This document shows positions 25,075 to 34,631 of a stretch of 37,981 bases of DNA, one piece after another. The position numbers and the translations under genes are program-made. The stretch lies in NCBI GenBank assembly GCA_016929695.1, contig JAFGII010000024.1, forward strand, positions 1 to 37,981, in the 5' to 3' direction. The notes under the pieces are model-generated. The model was not told the origin of the DNA. It saw only the letters and a list, made by a program, of their open reading frames with translations, and made no database searches. This DNA comes from Ignavibacteria bacterium. GTDB taxonomy: Bacteria > Bacteroidota > Ignavibacteria > Tepidaquicellales > Tepidaquicellaceae. Numbering within the stretch: the stretch's first letter is position 1; every line of letters starts with the position of its first letter.

Positions 25075-27162
25075 TTAAGGCAAAAAACTTCTCTTGCGGA
25101 TGAACCATTCAAGTGCAAGGAGGAAAACAATAGAGATTAAATAAAGCCAGCTGTAATTAAGATAAATATTTTTAAAGGACTGTGTCTCGGAAATGCGTGT
25201 CTCAGCCTGATGCTCGAGTTCTGTAATGATATCTGAAATGCCTGCATCCGTGAAATCTTGTCCGTCTGTATTTTCTGCAAGACGCTTTAGGAAATTTTCA
25301 TCGGGTTTGGTTGTCAGGAATTCGCTGCGGTTGATGTCCACTGTGAAACGCTCCTGAGCGCTTATGAAGGGTGAGTTGTAAAGATATGCATCTATGTAGT
25401 AATCGCCTTTTTCTGTGAGTACTTCGCTTGCACTGTATTCCCGCTCGCCTGTTTTTCCGGTTTTGAGCGTGCGGTCGAATTTGTCATTATATATCCTCAA
25501 ATTCAGTGAATCTTCCCCTCCGGTATATGAAGGATTTAACCGTACCGTAATATTGATTTTTTCGTAAGGTGAAAATTCGTTTTGAGAGAGTTCAATCGAG
25601 ATTTTCTTGTTCTTCTCGTAATCGCTGATGGTTGTCACAGTCCCGGTTAGAATATCTTTTAAAGCATTATCGTAATCGTAATCGCCGGGATTCAGCCGCC
25701 ATCTGTATATTCCGTATGCGCAAAATGCTGCAGAGGTCTGTGTACCCGTGCTCATAATGTAAAATACCGGGTCGGAATTTATGTTAACAAGATATATATT
25801 CGATTGTGGCTTCATCGCAAAAACTCCGCGCGGATAAAATACGGCAGGGAAGTCATCAATATTTTTTATTCCTGAAAATTTTTTCCCCGTTTCTTCGTTT
25901 AGCAAAATGCTTTTCAGCGGCGTTTCGGTTTCTAAAGGAGTCGTATTTTCAATTGTGAAAGGAAGTGAGTTCTCAAGTTGCTTTAGTTTTGCGTAATCTG
26001 TGTTTGCTCCTGCGAAGAAAAATACAGGCAGTCTGTAACGCTCAATTTCTTCTTTTATCGTATAAACTATTTCGGGATTCGAATGCTCCGTCGGATAGCC
26101 GGATATTATCACGCAGGAAATTTCTTTTAAATCGGGCTTTCCTCCCTCGTAAAATTCGCTGCCCGTTTTCTGCGTAAAAAATTGCGGCTTGAAGTTGCTG
26201 ATTTTTTTGATTTGATGTTTCAAAAATGCATAGTCGGATGACGGTCCCGCCGATATTACCGCAATGTTGAAACTGTTCGGAATGTAACGTATGTAAAATA
26301 TGCGGTGGTTGTTGATGTCTGTGATTTCACCTGCTTCAGTCTGTACTTCAAGTTGGTATTTTTTTATACCTTCGGTGAAGGAAGTGATTTCGAATTTTAT
26401 TTCGTAGTCAATACTGTTTGAATTTAATTCTATTTCGGCGTTGTCCTTCGCAATGCCGTCTTCGGATAAATTCAGTTTGACTTTCTTCGTTATTCCGTAA
26501 GATTTTATTCTGACTATCACTGGGGTTTTCGATTCTATATATGAATTTTTGTTGTAAAGTACGTCCGCTATTGCTATGTCTTTTTTCTGCGTTGTATCCC
26601 CCGTGCGGATGTAATTGAAATAGTAACCGAATGCTTTCGGATTCAGCGAGATGTCATTGCCTTTGTTTGCAATGCCGTCTGAAATGAATGTTATGCCGGA
26701 AATGTTTTCTTTTACCGTTCGGTCGCGAAGTTCTGAAAGTGTCCTGCTGAAATCTGTATAGTTGTTGTCGGTCTCTGTGAATTCTATCTGTTCGCCCGCA
26801 TTGTGTACTTTTATTAAGCCGTTTGAGAAAAGATAGTAACGGAATTCTATGCCATTCCCGGTTCTGGAATATAATTTGTCTGCAATTTCGTTCAGGATTG
26901 AATCTCTGCCGTCGAGTGTCAGAGATTTTGAGTTGTCAATTAGAAAAATATTTACGGGAGCAGATTTTTGCTCACTTAAAAATGAAAAAACTGGAAATAA
27001 CAGTAAGAATAGTATTAAAAAAACCGATATGCTGCGGAGTGTGATTAGAAGTTTTTTCCTGCCCTTTGGTATATCTGCGCGTCTGTATAATAAATATGCA
27101 ATTAATACTGCAGCGGGTATGATGATTAATAAATATAATATGCTGTAATCGGTTTTTATCAT
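25075..27162 (-). CDS. VWA-domain membrane protein
   Basis: At 695 residues it has two N-terminal transmembrane helices (about 6-26 and 38-59), then a periplasmic von Willebrand A domain with the MIDAS motif D76-N-S-K-S80 in NIFLIDNSKSL, a large beta-rich region, and a C-terminal helix (SWLYLISIVFLLALEWFI) before a short basic tail. This layout occurs in BatA/BatB-like and related Bacteroidota proteins, where such domains act in envelope assembly or as scaffolds; the exact role is unknown. It follows the SurA-like gene by 50 nt on the same strand, so it probably shares the foldase operon. Confidence 0.82.
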   Translation of the reverse strand: MIKTDYSILYLLIIIPAAVLIAYLLYRRADIPKGRKKLLITLRSISVFLILFLLLFPVFSFLSEQKSAPVNIFLIDNSKSLTLDGRDSILNEIADKLYSRTGNGIEFRYYLFSNGLIKVHNAGEQIEFTETDNNYTDFSRTLSELRDRTVKENISGITFISDGIANKGNDISLNPKAFGYYFNYIRTGDTTQKKDIAIADVLYNKNSYIESKTPVIVRIKSYGITKKVKLNLSEDGIAKDNAEIELNSNSIDYEIKFEITSFTEGIKKYQLEVQTEAGEITDINNHRIFYIRYIPNSFNIAVISAGPSSDYAFLKHQIKKISNFKPQFFTQKTGSEFYEGGKPDLKEISCVIISGYPTEHSNPEIVYTIKEEIERYRLPVFFFAGANTDYAKLKQLENSLPFTIENTTPLETETPLKSILLNEETGKKFSGIKNIDDFPAVFYPRGVFAMKPQSNIYLVNINSDPVFYIMSTGTQTSAAFCAYGIYRWRLNPGDYDYDNALKDILTGTVTTISDYEKNKKISIELSQNEFSPYEKINITVRLNPSYTGGEDSLNLRIYNDKFDRTLKTGKTGEREYSASEVLTEKGDYYIDAYLYNSPFISAQERFTVDINRSEFLTTKPDENFLKRLAENTDGQDFTDAGISDIITELEHQAETRISETQSFKNIYLNYSWLYLISIVFLLALEWFIRKRSFLP

Positions 27163-27212
27163 TTTTTCTCTTTCCTCATCTCAATCAATCAACTTACCAA
27201 TCAATCAACAAA

Positions 27213-28511
27213 TTAAAACTTTATGTCTACGTATATGCTTTTCTTTAGCTCTTCAATCCATTTATTGAGCTCGACTGTCTCTTTTTCAAATTCTGCAAAT
27301 CTCCTTATTTTATCGTAATCGGTCTCGAGTGTCATTATATGGGCAGGATTTATACTTATGAGTTTTACAATTTCATATCCGTAATTTTCATCGTCCCCGA
27401 TTCGTACAGGGTCGGTTATTTCGTTTGGCGATAATTTGTCAAGTGCGTCAATTATATTGCTGTCCAGCCGTTCTTTTGCTATGAATCCCAGATATCCGTC
27501 CTTATCTTTTGTCGATTCTTCCTGAGAATATTTTTTGGCGGCTTCTTCGAATGTTATTTCAAACGAAAGAATCTTTTCTTTTATGTCTTTCAGCAACGCT
27601 ATTGTCTGGAAATCATTTGATTCGAGTTTCGGAAACGGAATTAGTATATGTGAACTCCTGCGCTGGTCGCCTCTTTTGTCCGTTAATTTAATGATGTGAT
27701 ATCCGTACTGAGTTTCCACAATCTGTGATATATCGCCGGGTTCGTTCAGTGAAAATAATTCATCTTCAAATTCTTTTACAAATATTCCCTTTTTTGCGTA
27801 TCCCAGATCTCCGTTTTGTGCGGCAGATTGCTCGTCACTTGAATTGCGCTTCGCAAGTTCACCGAAATCTATGCCCTGTTTGATGCTGTCCATTATCAGT
27901 AATGCTTTTTCGTAGGCGAGTTTCTTCTCGTCTTCGGTTACGTTCCTCATTATAAATATGTGCGAAATTTCATATTCGTCGCTCGCCATCGGAAGTGAAT
28001 CACCGTATGTTCTGTAAAAATCGCGTACTTCACGTTCGGTAACTTTTACTCCTCCCGGAAATTTCTTCCGTTTCATCCTTTCGGATTTCATTTTGTTCGA
28101 AAGGTCTTCTCTGAGTAATAATCTGATTTTACCGAGCGACATTCCGTATATTTCTTCTATACGCTCTTCGCTTCCGTACTGCTCTAATAATGACTTTAAC
28201 CTGTAGTCAAGTTCTTTGCTTATTTCTTCCGGCTTTATTTCTATGCTGTCCTGCTCTGCTTTTGCTATTATGATTTTCTCGTTTATTAACTGCTGAAATA
28301 ACTGGTTTATCATTGCGGGATTCAATTGTGCCATCTGGTTTTGACGCATATATAACTGTACCTGATACTGAAGGTCTGATTCAAGTATTATCTGATTTCC
28401 TACTATCGCAATTATCCTGTCGCCTTCCTGCTGGGAATATGAAATTTTTGAAATAGCAATTAAGCCCGCTGCTAAAATTAATATTGCTGTAAAAAATTTT
28501 TTATTTTTCAT
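27213..28511 (-). CDS. SurA-like peptidyl-prolyl isomerase with two parvulin domains
   Basis: This is a periplasmic chaperone and isomerase for outer-membrane protein assembly. Its 432 residues match the length of E. coli SurA (428). There is a signal peptide (ILILAAGLIAISKISYSQ), a SurA N-terminal helical domain (IIAIVGNQIILESDLQYQVQLY), and two parvulin domains (about 180-285, YEISHIFIM...SIVETQYGYHIIKL region, and 290-390, SSHILIPFP...GYEIVKL). The second domain has partly degenerate motifs, which is common. It starts 11 nt after the stop of the next double-parvulin gene, so the two are co-transcribed. Confidence 0.92.
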   Translation of the reverse strand: MKNKKFFTAILILAAGLIAISKISYSQQEGDRIIAIVGNQIILESDLQYQVQLYMRQNQMAQLNPAMINQLFQQLINEKIIIAKAEQDSIEIKPEEISKELDYRLKSLLEQYGSEERIEEIYGMSLGKIRLLLREDLSNKMKSERMKRKKFPGGVKVTEREVRDFYRTYGDSLPMASDEYEISHIFIMRNVTEDEKKLAYEKALLIMDSIKQGIDFGELAKRNSSDEQSAAQNGDLGYAKKGIFVKEFEDELFSLNEPGDISQIVETQYGYHIIKLTDKRGDQRRSSHILIPFPKLESNDFQTIALLKDIKEKILSFEITFEEAAKKYSQEESTKDKDGYLGFIAKERLDSNIIDALDKLSPNEITDPVRIGDDENYGYEIVKLISINPAHIMTLETDYDKIRRFAEFEKETVELNKWIEELKKSIYVDIKF

Positions 28512-28522
28512 TTATGTGTTTT

Positions 28523-30292
28523 TTATTCGGATTCTTCTTCCGGTTCGGTCTTTATATCCTTCATTGACTTTTCAAGGATGTCTTTGTTTATTGTAATTTC
28601 GTATTTCTTCTTCAGTTCATTTATGTATTCGTTTTCAGCCTCTTTGAATTTACTCGTGTTCAGTATGTTCGATATTTCCGTTCTCGATTCTTCTAATGTT
28701 TTTACTTTCTCTTCGTTGTCTTTTATTGTCGTGAATAAGGAAAGGTTGTTGTCGTAGTATTCCTTTATATCTTCATCGGTTATTTTTATCGAAGGAGTGA
28801 TTTCTTCCTGGTCAATTTTGTATACTATTAAACCGTTTTCGAATTCGGTCAGCATTTTGATGTATCCCGGGTCGGACTCTATGTTCTCGTCTTCTGCTAT
28901 TTTTACGATTATGTCGTTTGAACCGGTTTCCTTAATTGCCGCCTTGATGTTTTCTTCCGTCGGCATTAAATATCCGTAGTCGCGGTTGCTTTTTATGAAT
29001 TCTATGAATTGGTTTAATGTGACTTTTCCTGCTTCTGATGTCGCAAGTACTTTTTCCATATCTGAGTCGCTGAATACTGAGTCGAGTTTCGTTCTGCTGA
29101 ATGATATTGTTGTGTCGAGACTCTGTTCAAGAAATTCCAGCCCGTCGTTATTTATGCTGAAATTATATCTTGTCCTCGCTTCGATTACATATTCCTTTAG
29201 TTTGTTTTTGAACTGCTGTCCGCGTTTTAGTTCGTTTTTTAGTTCTTCCGCTTCTTCCGTAACGTCTTTCAGCGGCAGTATGTCAAATACTTTTATTATG
29301 TGCCAGCCCGCAGGGCTTCTTACCGGTCCGGATATTTGATTTATTTCTGATGCAAATATCAGACTGTCAAGTGATTTTATTAAATAATTTCTTTTGACGT
29401 ATCCGAATAATCCGCCGTTCTTTCCGGTAGCCACATCATCTGATACTTCTTTCGCAAGTTCAGCGAAATCCTCTCCGTTTTTTAATCTTGCAAGTATTTC
29501 CTCCGCTTTCTGTACTGTTCTTAGGGAATCAGTAATTTTTCCTGTCGAGTCAAACTGGTCTCTTATAAATATGTGACCTGCTTTTACTGACCCTGTCCTC
29601 TCTTTCTTGTCGGTTAATTTTATTATGTGCAGTCCGAACATTGTCCTGACTGGCTCGGTGTTGACTTCACCGATGCTCATTTCATATACTTTATCTTCAA
29701 ATTCCGGTACCATTGCCCCTGATGTGAAGTAATATAAATCACCGTTGTTCATGTATGCACTCGGGTCGTCGGATGATTCCAGTGCGATTTTCCCGAAGTC
29801 CTCCCCTGTCTTTACCCGCTTAAGAATCTGATAAAACCTTTCGTATGCCTTTAATGAATCTTCCGGTGTGGGCTTTTCGGGCAGTTGTATCAATATGTGT
29901 GATGCCCTTACTTCATATTTACGGCGTTCTACTGCCTTGTCTATGTAGGGCATTAGAATTTTCTTGTCGGTAAAATACGATATTATGAAAGTTTTTCTGA
30001 AGTATTCTGTTTCGTTTTTTAAATCCTGCTGTTCAAGTAACCTTCTGTCCCTGCCGTCTTTCACTTTTAATTTGAATTTTATCAGTAAATCAAGATAATC
30101 CTGCTTGTCGTTCAAATCAATTGTTTCCGGTGTTTTTCCCTCGGGAAGGGCTCTTAAAAAATGCTCTTCGAATTCCTTCTGTGTGATGTTTTCACCGGCA
30201 ACTTTTGCCAGTATTTCATCCTGACTTCTGACGGCTGAATAACCGGCTGTGAATATTAATATTGTCAGAAAAATAATTTTTGTGATTTTCAT
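28523..30292 (-). CDS. Periplasmic PpiC-type foldase with two parvulin domains
   Basis: The 589 residues contain a signal peptide (IIFLTILIFTAGYSAVRS), an N-terminal SurA_N-like helical part (ILAKVAGENITQKEFEEHFL), a first parvulin domain (about 130-235, RASHILIQLPEKP...GLHIIKLTD), a second (about 240-345, KAGHIFIRDQF...GWHIIKVFD), and a long helical C-terminal region. It is a paralogue of the lipoprotein foldase at 30372-32129, with the same domain order and length. It starts 79 nt after that gene, across a hairpin at 30317-30348. Substrates are probably outer-membrane or T9SS proteins, which is inference. Confidence 0.88.
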   Translation of the reverse strand: MKITKIIFLTILIFTAGYSAVRSQDEILAKVAGENITQKEFEEHFLRALPEGKTPETIDLNDKQDYLDLLIKFKLKVKDGRDRRLLEQQDLKNETEYFRKTFIISYFTDKKILMPYIDKAVERRKYEVRASHILIQLPEKPTPEDSLKAYERFYQILKRVKTGEDFGKIALESSDDPSAYMNNGDLYYFTSGAMVPEFEDKVYEMSIGEVNTEPVRTMFGLHIIKLTDKKERTGSVKAGHIFIRDQFDSTGKITDSLRTVQKAEEILARLKNGEDFAELAKEVSDDVATGKNGGLFGYVKRNYLIKSLDSLIFASEINQISGPVRSPAGWHIIKVFDILPLKDVTEEAEELKNELKRGQQFKNKLKEYVIEARTRYNFSINNDGLEFLEQSLDTTISFSRTKLDSVFSDSDMEKVLATSEAGKVTLNQFIEFIKSNRDYGYLMPTEENIKAAIKETGSNDIIVKIAEDENIESDPGYIKMLTEFENGLIVYKIDQEEITPSIKITDEDIKEYYDNNLSLFTTIKDNEEKVKTLEESRTEISNILNTSKFKEAENEYINELKKKYEITINKDILEKSMKDIKTEPEEESE

Positions 30293-30316
30293 AATCTAAT
30301 TGTTTTTATTGAAAAG

Positions 30317-30348
30317 AAGCCCTTCAGGGACTGAATCCTAAAGGGCTT
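30317..30348 (-). terminator. Intercistronic hairpin between two parvulin genes
   Basis: AAGCCCTT and AAGGGCTT pair around a 16-nt loop that itself can pair (GGA/TCC). On the minus strand, CTTTTC follows. It lies 24 nt after the stop of the lipoprotein foldase and upstream of the next gene. It may be a partial terminator that tunes expression of the downstream genes. Confidence 0.5.
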
Positions 30349-30371
30349 TCGTTATATCGCAAAATCGGTAT

Positions 30372-32129
30372 TTATAATTTTGTAAATGATTTTTCTACGA
30401 CGTCATTGTGTATTACAACGGGATATTTTAATTTCAGATTATCTATGAATGCATTATCCAGTTCCTTCGCTTTTTGTTGCTGTAATTCGTTTGATATTTC
30501 GCCTCTGACGTCTTCAAATGCTTTCGTTACGGTCGAATCACCTATCTGCATCGTGTATTTGCTGATGTTCTCGCTGTAAAATTTCTGTAAGTCCTCTTCC
30601 GTTAGTTTTATCTTGCTGTTAATCTCTTCCTGCTCGATTTTGAATTTCAATAGACCGTTTTCGTATTCTAAAATTTGTGCGGTGTATTCGGGTGATTCGT
30701 CGTAATCCTCTTCTATCGCTACGTAGTTGAATAAAATCGGTTGTGAACCGTTTTCTATTAATTCTTCAATCGCTCTGTAAACGGGTGTCCTGCCGCTGAA
30801 TGTTGCGGAGGTTTTTAAATATTGAATTATGTCGCCGGCTTTTATTTCGCCGTTTTCAAATGTTGCAATTACTTTCGACATATCCTCAATTGTAAATATG
30901 CTGTCAAGATTTAATGACCCGAATGTTTGTGTCGAATCCAGTCTGCCGGTGAAAAATGTAATTGCATCCGGCATTAATTCAAATTTGTATTTTTCTTTTA
31001 TTTTGTCTGTGTATTCTTTTAATGCTTTAACGTATCCTTCGGTTCTCATGAATTCGCTCTTGAGTGATTCCTGCATTTTTTCAAATTCGGGAAATTCCTT
31101 TATTTCCGTTAGTTTCAGTATGTGCCACCCCATTTGTGACCTTACTAAACCTGTGTGCTCGCCGATTTTTAATTCGGATAATGCACTGTCTATTGCTGGA
31201 GGTACTTGCCTCTTGTTGAAATGCCCTATGTCTCCGCCTCGCTGGGATGATCGGATGTCGTCGGATACTTCCTTTGCTACCGATTCGAATTCCTCGCCGT
31301 TTTTCAGTCTCTCAAGTGTTTTTAGTGCTTTCTCCAGTACTTCCATTGAGTCAATCGCAGCACCTAAACTGTCGCGTTTTTCCTGAAATAATATGTGTGA
31401 TGCTCTTACTGATTCAACACTCTTGCGTTTATCGGTTACTTTTATGATGTGTAATCCAAATTGAGTTCTCACGGGTGTCTTCGTGTAATTTCCGACTCCA
31501 AGACTGTAAACGGCATCTTCAAATTCCGTTACCGTCATTCCGCCTGTAATGTATCCGAGTTCGCCGCCGTTATTTACTACTGAACCGTCTTCGGAAAATT
31601 GTTTTGCTACGTTTGAAAATTCTTCTTTGTCCGATAATTTGCTTATTATGGAGTCTATCTTCAGATATGCCCTGAGTGAATCTTCGGGTTTGACATCCTT
31701 TGGAGGTAAATTTACAAGTATATGCGATACTTTGTATTCATACTTCTTCCTGTCGTAAAGTTTCTCTATCTGAGGATATACTACTTCCTTGTTTATCAGG
31801 AATAAATATATGTTCTTTTTGAATTCCTGAAGGTCGTTCTTTATGTCGGGAAGTGTGTCTAAACCCCTGTCTCTCGCATCTTTGACTTTTAACCTGTAGT
31901 TTATGTATTGCTTCAGTAAAGCGTTCTTTTCTTCAAAGCTCTTGGCTTTTAAGGAATCGGGGTTCGGAGTTGTCTTTAATATCTGTTCCTCGAATTCGTA
32001 TAGATATATGTCTTCATCCCCGAGTTCCGCTATTACGGACTTGTCTTTTTTGGAACATCCCGCTGCAAGCAATACAAAAAATACAAGCAGAAAAATTTTT
32101 GCTATTGAAGCCGAATATTTTCTTTTCAT
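30372..32129 (-). CDS. Lipoprotein PpiC-type foldase with two parvulin domains
   Basis: A PrsA-like lipidated foldase of 585 residues. The lipobox is LAAGC (hydrophobic IFLLVFFVLLAAGCSKKDK, Cys about 25). An N-terminal helical region (VIAELGDEDIYLYEFEEQIL) follows, then two parvulin domains (about 140-245, YKVSHILVNLPPKDV...FGLHIIKVTDKRK, and 245-350, RASHILFQEKRD...GWHILKLTEI) and a helical tail. It is clearly paralogous to the 589-residue protein next to it, differing mainly in the lipid anchor. It is the first gene of the minus-strand foldase operon. Bases 32130-32180 upstream are AT-rich and should hold its promoter, but no clean match stands out. Confidence 0.9.
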   Translation of the reverse strand: MKRKYSASIAKIFLLVFFVLLAAGCSKKDKSVIAELGDEDIYLYEFEEQILKTTPNPDSLKAKSFEEKNALLKQYINYRLKVKDARDRGLDTLPDIKNDLQEFKKNIYLFLINKEVVYPQIEKLYDRKKYEYKVSHILVNLPPKDVKPEDSLRAYLKIDSIISKLSDKEEFSNVAKQFSEDGSVVNNGGELGYITGGMTVTEFEDAVYSLGVGNYTKTPVRTQFGLHIIKVTDKRKSVESVRASHILFQEKRDSLGAAIDSMEVLEKALKTLERLKNGEEFESVAKEVSDDIRSSQRGGDIGHFNKRQVPPAIDSALSELKIGEHTGLVRSQMGWHILKLTEIKEFPEFEKMQESLKSEFMRTEGYVKALKEYTDKIKEKYKFELMPDAITFFTGRLDSTQTFGSLNLDSIFTIEDMSKVIATFENGEIKAGDIIQYLKTSATFSGRTPVYRAIEELIENGSQPILFNYVAIEEDYDESPEYTAQILEYENGLLKFKIEQEEINSKIKLTEEDLQKFYSENISKYTMQIGDSTVTKAFEDVRGEISNELQQQKAKELDNAFIDNLKLKYPVVIHNDVVEKSFTKL

Positions 32130-32312
32130 AAGGTTTTTTAAAATTTTTTAAACATTAATTTTAATAAAATCATTATTCAATAACAAGTCAATGAAATCGA
32201 TTTTTGTGCCCATCTAATTCCCCGATTTTTTTGTATTTAGTCGTAGAATTTAACCGTAGAATACTTACCTTCAACCGCATAAACTCATCAAATCTCCGTC
32301 CCCTGAACTTCG

Positions 32313-32350
32313 AATCCTCATCCGATGAACTTGTTCATCGGATGAGGATT
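32313..32350. repeat. Perfect 38-bp hairpin of the GATGAAC family
   Basis: AATCCTCATCCGATGAAC (32313-32330) and its exact reverse complement (32333-32350) flank a TT loop, an 18-bp perfect stem. The core CATCCGATGAAC-TT-GTTCATCGGATG recurs perfectly at 37314-37339 and imperfectly at 34411-34436. It lies between the stop of the Omp28-like gene (32416) and the parvulin start (32129), where it could also act as a terminator-like barrier. Confidence 0.75.
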
Positions 32351-32397
32351 TTGTCTCTCGCTATTTTACTGCCTTCTATGACTGCTCCCTGCTTTAC

Positions 32398-32417
32398 TTC
32401 TATGACTAACTTCTGTT
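32398..32417. repeat. 20-bp dispersed repeat, overlaps a stop codon
   Basis: TTCTATGACTAACTTCTGTT is identical to 24573-24592 and matches 37576-37592 over 17 bp. Its right end overlaps the stop codon (32416-32418) of the Omp28-like gene. Confidence 0.55.
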
Positions 32418-34266
32418 ACTTTATTAGTGCCATTCTCCTTATCTCACTGTATGTATTTGCTTCCAGCCTGTAAAAATATATTCCACTCGATAATCCCGCT
32501 CCGGAAAATGAAGTTTCATAATATCCCGCATTCAAATATCCGTTGTGCAGTGTCTGGATTTCTCTTCCTGAAATATCAAATACTTTTAATTTGACCTGAC
32601 CTGATTTCGGAATGGCAAATTCGATTTTCGTTACCGGATTAAACGGATTCGGATAGTTCTGCTGAAGTTCATACTTGTTTGGCACCGAAGTTCCTATCGG
32701 ATTTATCGAAACATTTACAGTATCCCATATTGCTATCTGATTCATGAAATTATTCATTGTTACCTGAAAATTCGGATTCGGACCGTTGTATGAACCTGCT
32801 CCCGAACCCATCCACCTGTTGAAATAATATGTCTTGTTATTGAACTGAACCGTCGTTGGTGATATGGAAACGTTTACAACGCTGCCCGTATCGTGAAACT
32901 GATTGCCGTTCGCAATCGTTACAAGTGAACCGATTCCGCTCGGATTCGTTGATACCTGAAGTTTAAACTGTATTTTATAATTTGCAACGTATTCGCCTGT
33001 AGTAGAATTTACTGTTATGACGTGCGTCGTGTCGCCGCTGTCGCTCCAGTTCTGGAATATATACCTGTATTGAGTGTATGTCTGCGGTGATATTGCACTC
33101 AAAGTTTGAGTTGAACCGAGTGTCCAGTCAAATATTACGGGACTTCCGTAAGTTGTTCCGTTGACTTTGAATGTGGCTGCCGCACGATTTGCTCTGATTG
33201 TTACGTAGTTTTTGTTAACTAGATATGTAACGGATGTTTTGTGATATTTGTTTGATGCATCTGTCGCTGTCAGTATAACCTGATATATGCCTTCTGTTGC
33301 TGATGCGGTGGAATTTACCTGAACAAGCATCGAATCGCTTAAGTTTGTCAGTATGTTGCCGTTTGGGAATGTTACTGTTATGTTCGGATTTGCGGGAACG
33401 ACTTCCGATGTGAATGTTAATGCCGTATTATATGACGGTAACTTTACGGGAATTCTTACCCTGAATTGCCCTGAACCGCTCTGTCCGGAAGGAACGGATT
33501 TGTATGCGGGATAGGGGAGAAGTGTGAAATTCTTCGTCTTCTTTGCCGCATTTAAAATTTCTTTGTTGGATGCTTGTACGAATGCCAGTAATGATATCTC
33601 ATTGAGATTCCATAAAGTGTCATTTTTGTATTTGTATTCGTAAACTTTTAATGTCCCCGGTGTTAATGTAACCGGCAAACCGGCTCCCGTTGGATACATT
33701 TTCCTCATTACCCAGTGGAAATCCATTTCGCCGTTCGTACCGGGAGGATATGGATAGTGAATGCTGTCTTCAATTATTGCTACGTGTAAATATGCGCTCG
33801 GATTTGATAATAATGTTTCAGTATATAAATATACTCTGACAAGGACACTGTCGTTCGCTATTGCACTGTCCGTTATTATTAAAGTTACGGGACTGTATAA
33901 ATTAACTCTCTGGTCGTAATACGCCTGAAATGTTGACGCTGAATAAGGTGAATTTAAAGTTATTATTCCGTCGAATCTTCCCTGCGGAATGGAATTCACC
34001 CCGTAATAATTTCGTCTTGTCGTATTGTCAGTCTGATTGTATAGGTACATCGGGTCGTTTCCCGGTGCAGGCCAACTCATATGATAACCGATTGCGTTTA
34101 TACGCTCAAGGTCTGCTGATTGCAGAAATGCGGTTAATATCGGATTATTCGATGCACATGGTCCGCACGTCGTACTTGTGAAAAATTCAATTAACATCAT
34201 TCTGTCGTTTGCAAATGATGATAACGCTAAAATTAAAATAAAAATAGTTAATAATATTTTCTTCAT
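32416..34266 (-). CDS. Omp28-like secreted protein with CGPC motif, InlB-type repeats and T9SS sorting domain
   Basis: I start the protein at ATG 34264-34266, giving 616 residues, because MKKILLTIFILILALSSFA is a good signal peptide. The longer frame to 34413 only adds repeat-derived residues. After the signal comes a thioredoxin-like segment LIEFFTSTTCGPCASNN (CGPC at 34-37) and GYHMSWPAPGNDPMYLYN, as in the Omp28 family. In the middle are beta-rich repeats resembling InlB/bacterial repeats, for example YRYIFQNWSDSGD and YYFNRWMGSGAGSY. The C-terminal T9SS domain carries NYPNPFNPVTKIEFAIPKSG, VFDISGREIQTL and GIYFYRLEA. It is therefore expected to be exported and surface exposed. It stands alone on the minus strand, flanked by dispersed repeats. 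Confidence 0.9.
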   Translation of the reverse strand: MKKILLTIFILILALSSFANDRMMLIEFFTSTTCGPCASNNPILTAFLQSADLERINAIGYHMSWPAPGNDPMYLYNQTDNTTRRNYYGVNSIPQGRFDGIITLNSPYSASTFQAYYDQRVNLYSPVTLIITDSAIANDSVLVRVYLYTETLLSNPSAYLHVAIIEDSIHYPYPPGTNGEMDFHWVMRKMYPTGAGLPVTLTPGTLKVYEYKYKNDTLWNLNEISLLAFVQASNKEILNAAKKTKNFTLLPYPAYKSVPSGQSGSGQFRVRIPVKLPSYNTALTFTSEVVPANPNITVTFPNGNILTNLSDSMLVQVNSTASATEGIYQVILTATDASNKYHKTSVTYLVNKNYVTIRANRAAATFKVNGTTYGSPVIFDWTLGSTQTLSAISPQTYTQYRYIFQNWSDSGDTTHVITVNSTTGEYVANYKIQFKLQVSTNPSGIGSLVTIANGNQFHDTGSVVNVSISPTTVQFNNKTYYFNRWMGSGAGSYNGPNPNFQVTMNNFMNQIAIWDTVNVSINPIGTSVPNKYELQQNYPNPFNPVTKIEFAIPKSGQVKLKVFDISGREIQTLHNGYLNAGYYETSFSGAGLSSGIYFYRLEANTYSEIRRMALIK

Positions 34267-34407
34267 AATTAATTTAATTAATTTGCAGAAAATACTAAAC
34301 ATATTCATTAAAAGAAACAAAAAATAAAACTTCAATTTCATTGTTCCGAAGAATCTCCCGTGTTCGCCTCTCGGGTAATTTTCAATTCTAATAATAACTC
34401 GTAATTT

Positions 34408-34548
34408 ACTCATCCTATGAACTTCTTCATCGGTTGAGTCTGAATTTCAAAAATCTGTGTAAATCTGTCTAATCACTGTAATCCGGTGCGCCGAATGAAT
34501 TATGATGGTAAAAATTCTTTACCATTTTACGCAGAATTTGAAAACTAA
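34408..34548. repeat. Dispersed repeat family, copy C (degenerate)
   Basis: It starts with an imperfect GATGAAC-type hairpin (34408-34439), then AAAAATCTGTGTAAATCTG, a GTGCGCCGAATG-like core, a perfect 8-bp hairpin ATGGTAAA/TTTACCAT (34505-34525) and CGCAGAATTTGAAAACTAA. It is an older copy of the elements at 37311-37495 and 37751-37895. It lies in the gap between the Omp28-like and HEAT-cyclophilin genes, which is otherwise empty. Its left hairpin is the reason a spurious 49-codon extension exists for the Omp28-like gene. Confidence 0.65.
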
Positions 34549-34631
34549 CGGTCTTATTGTATTTTGCCTCGGATCGGATTGAACGTTATTTCAAAATAAA
34601 TTAAATTGTATAAAAATATATTTGCATCACT

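Noticed and set aside
34267-34413. 49-codon N-terminal extension of the Omp28-like protein
   Set aside because: It begins within 6 bp of the start of repeat copy C and precedes a clear signal peptide; the start at 34266 fits better.
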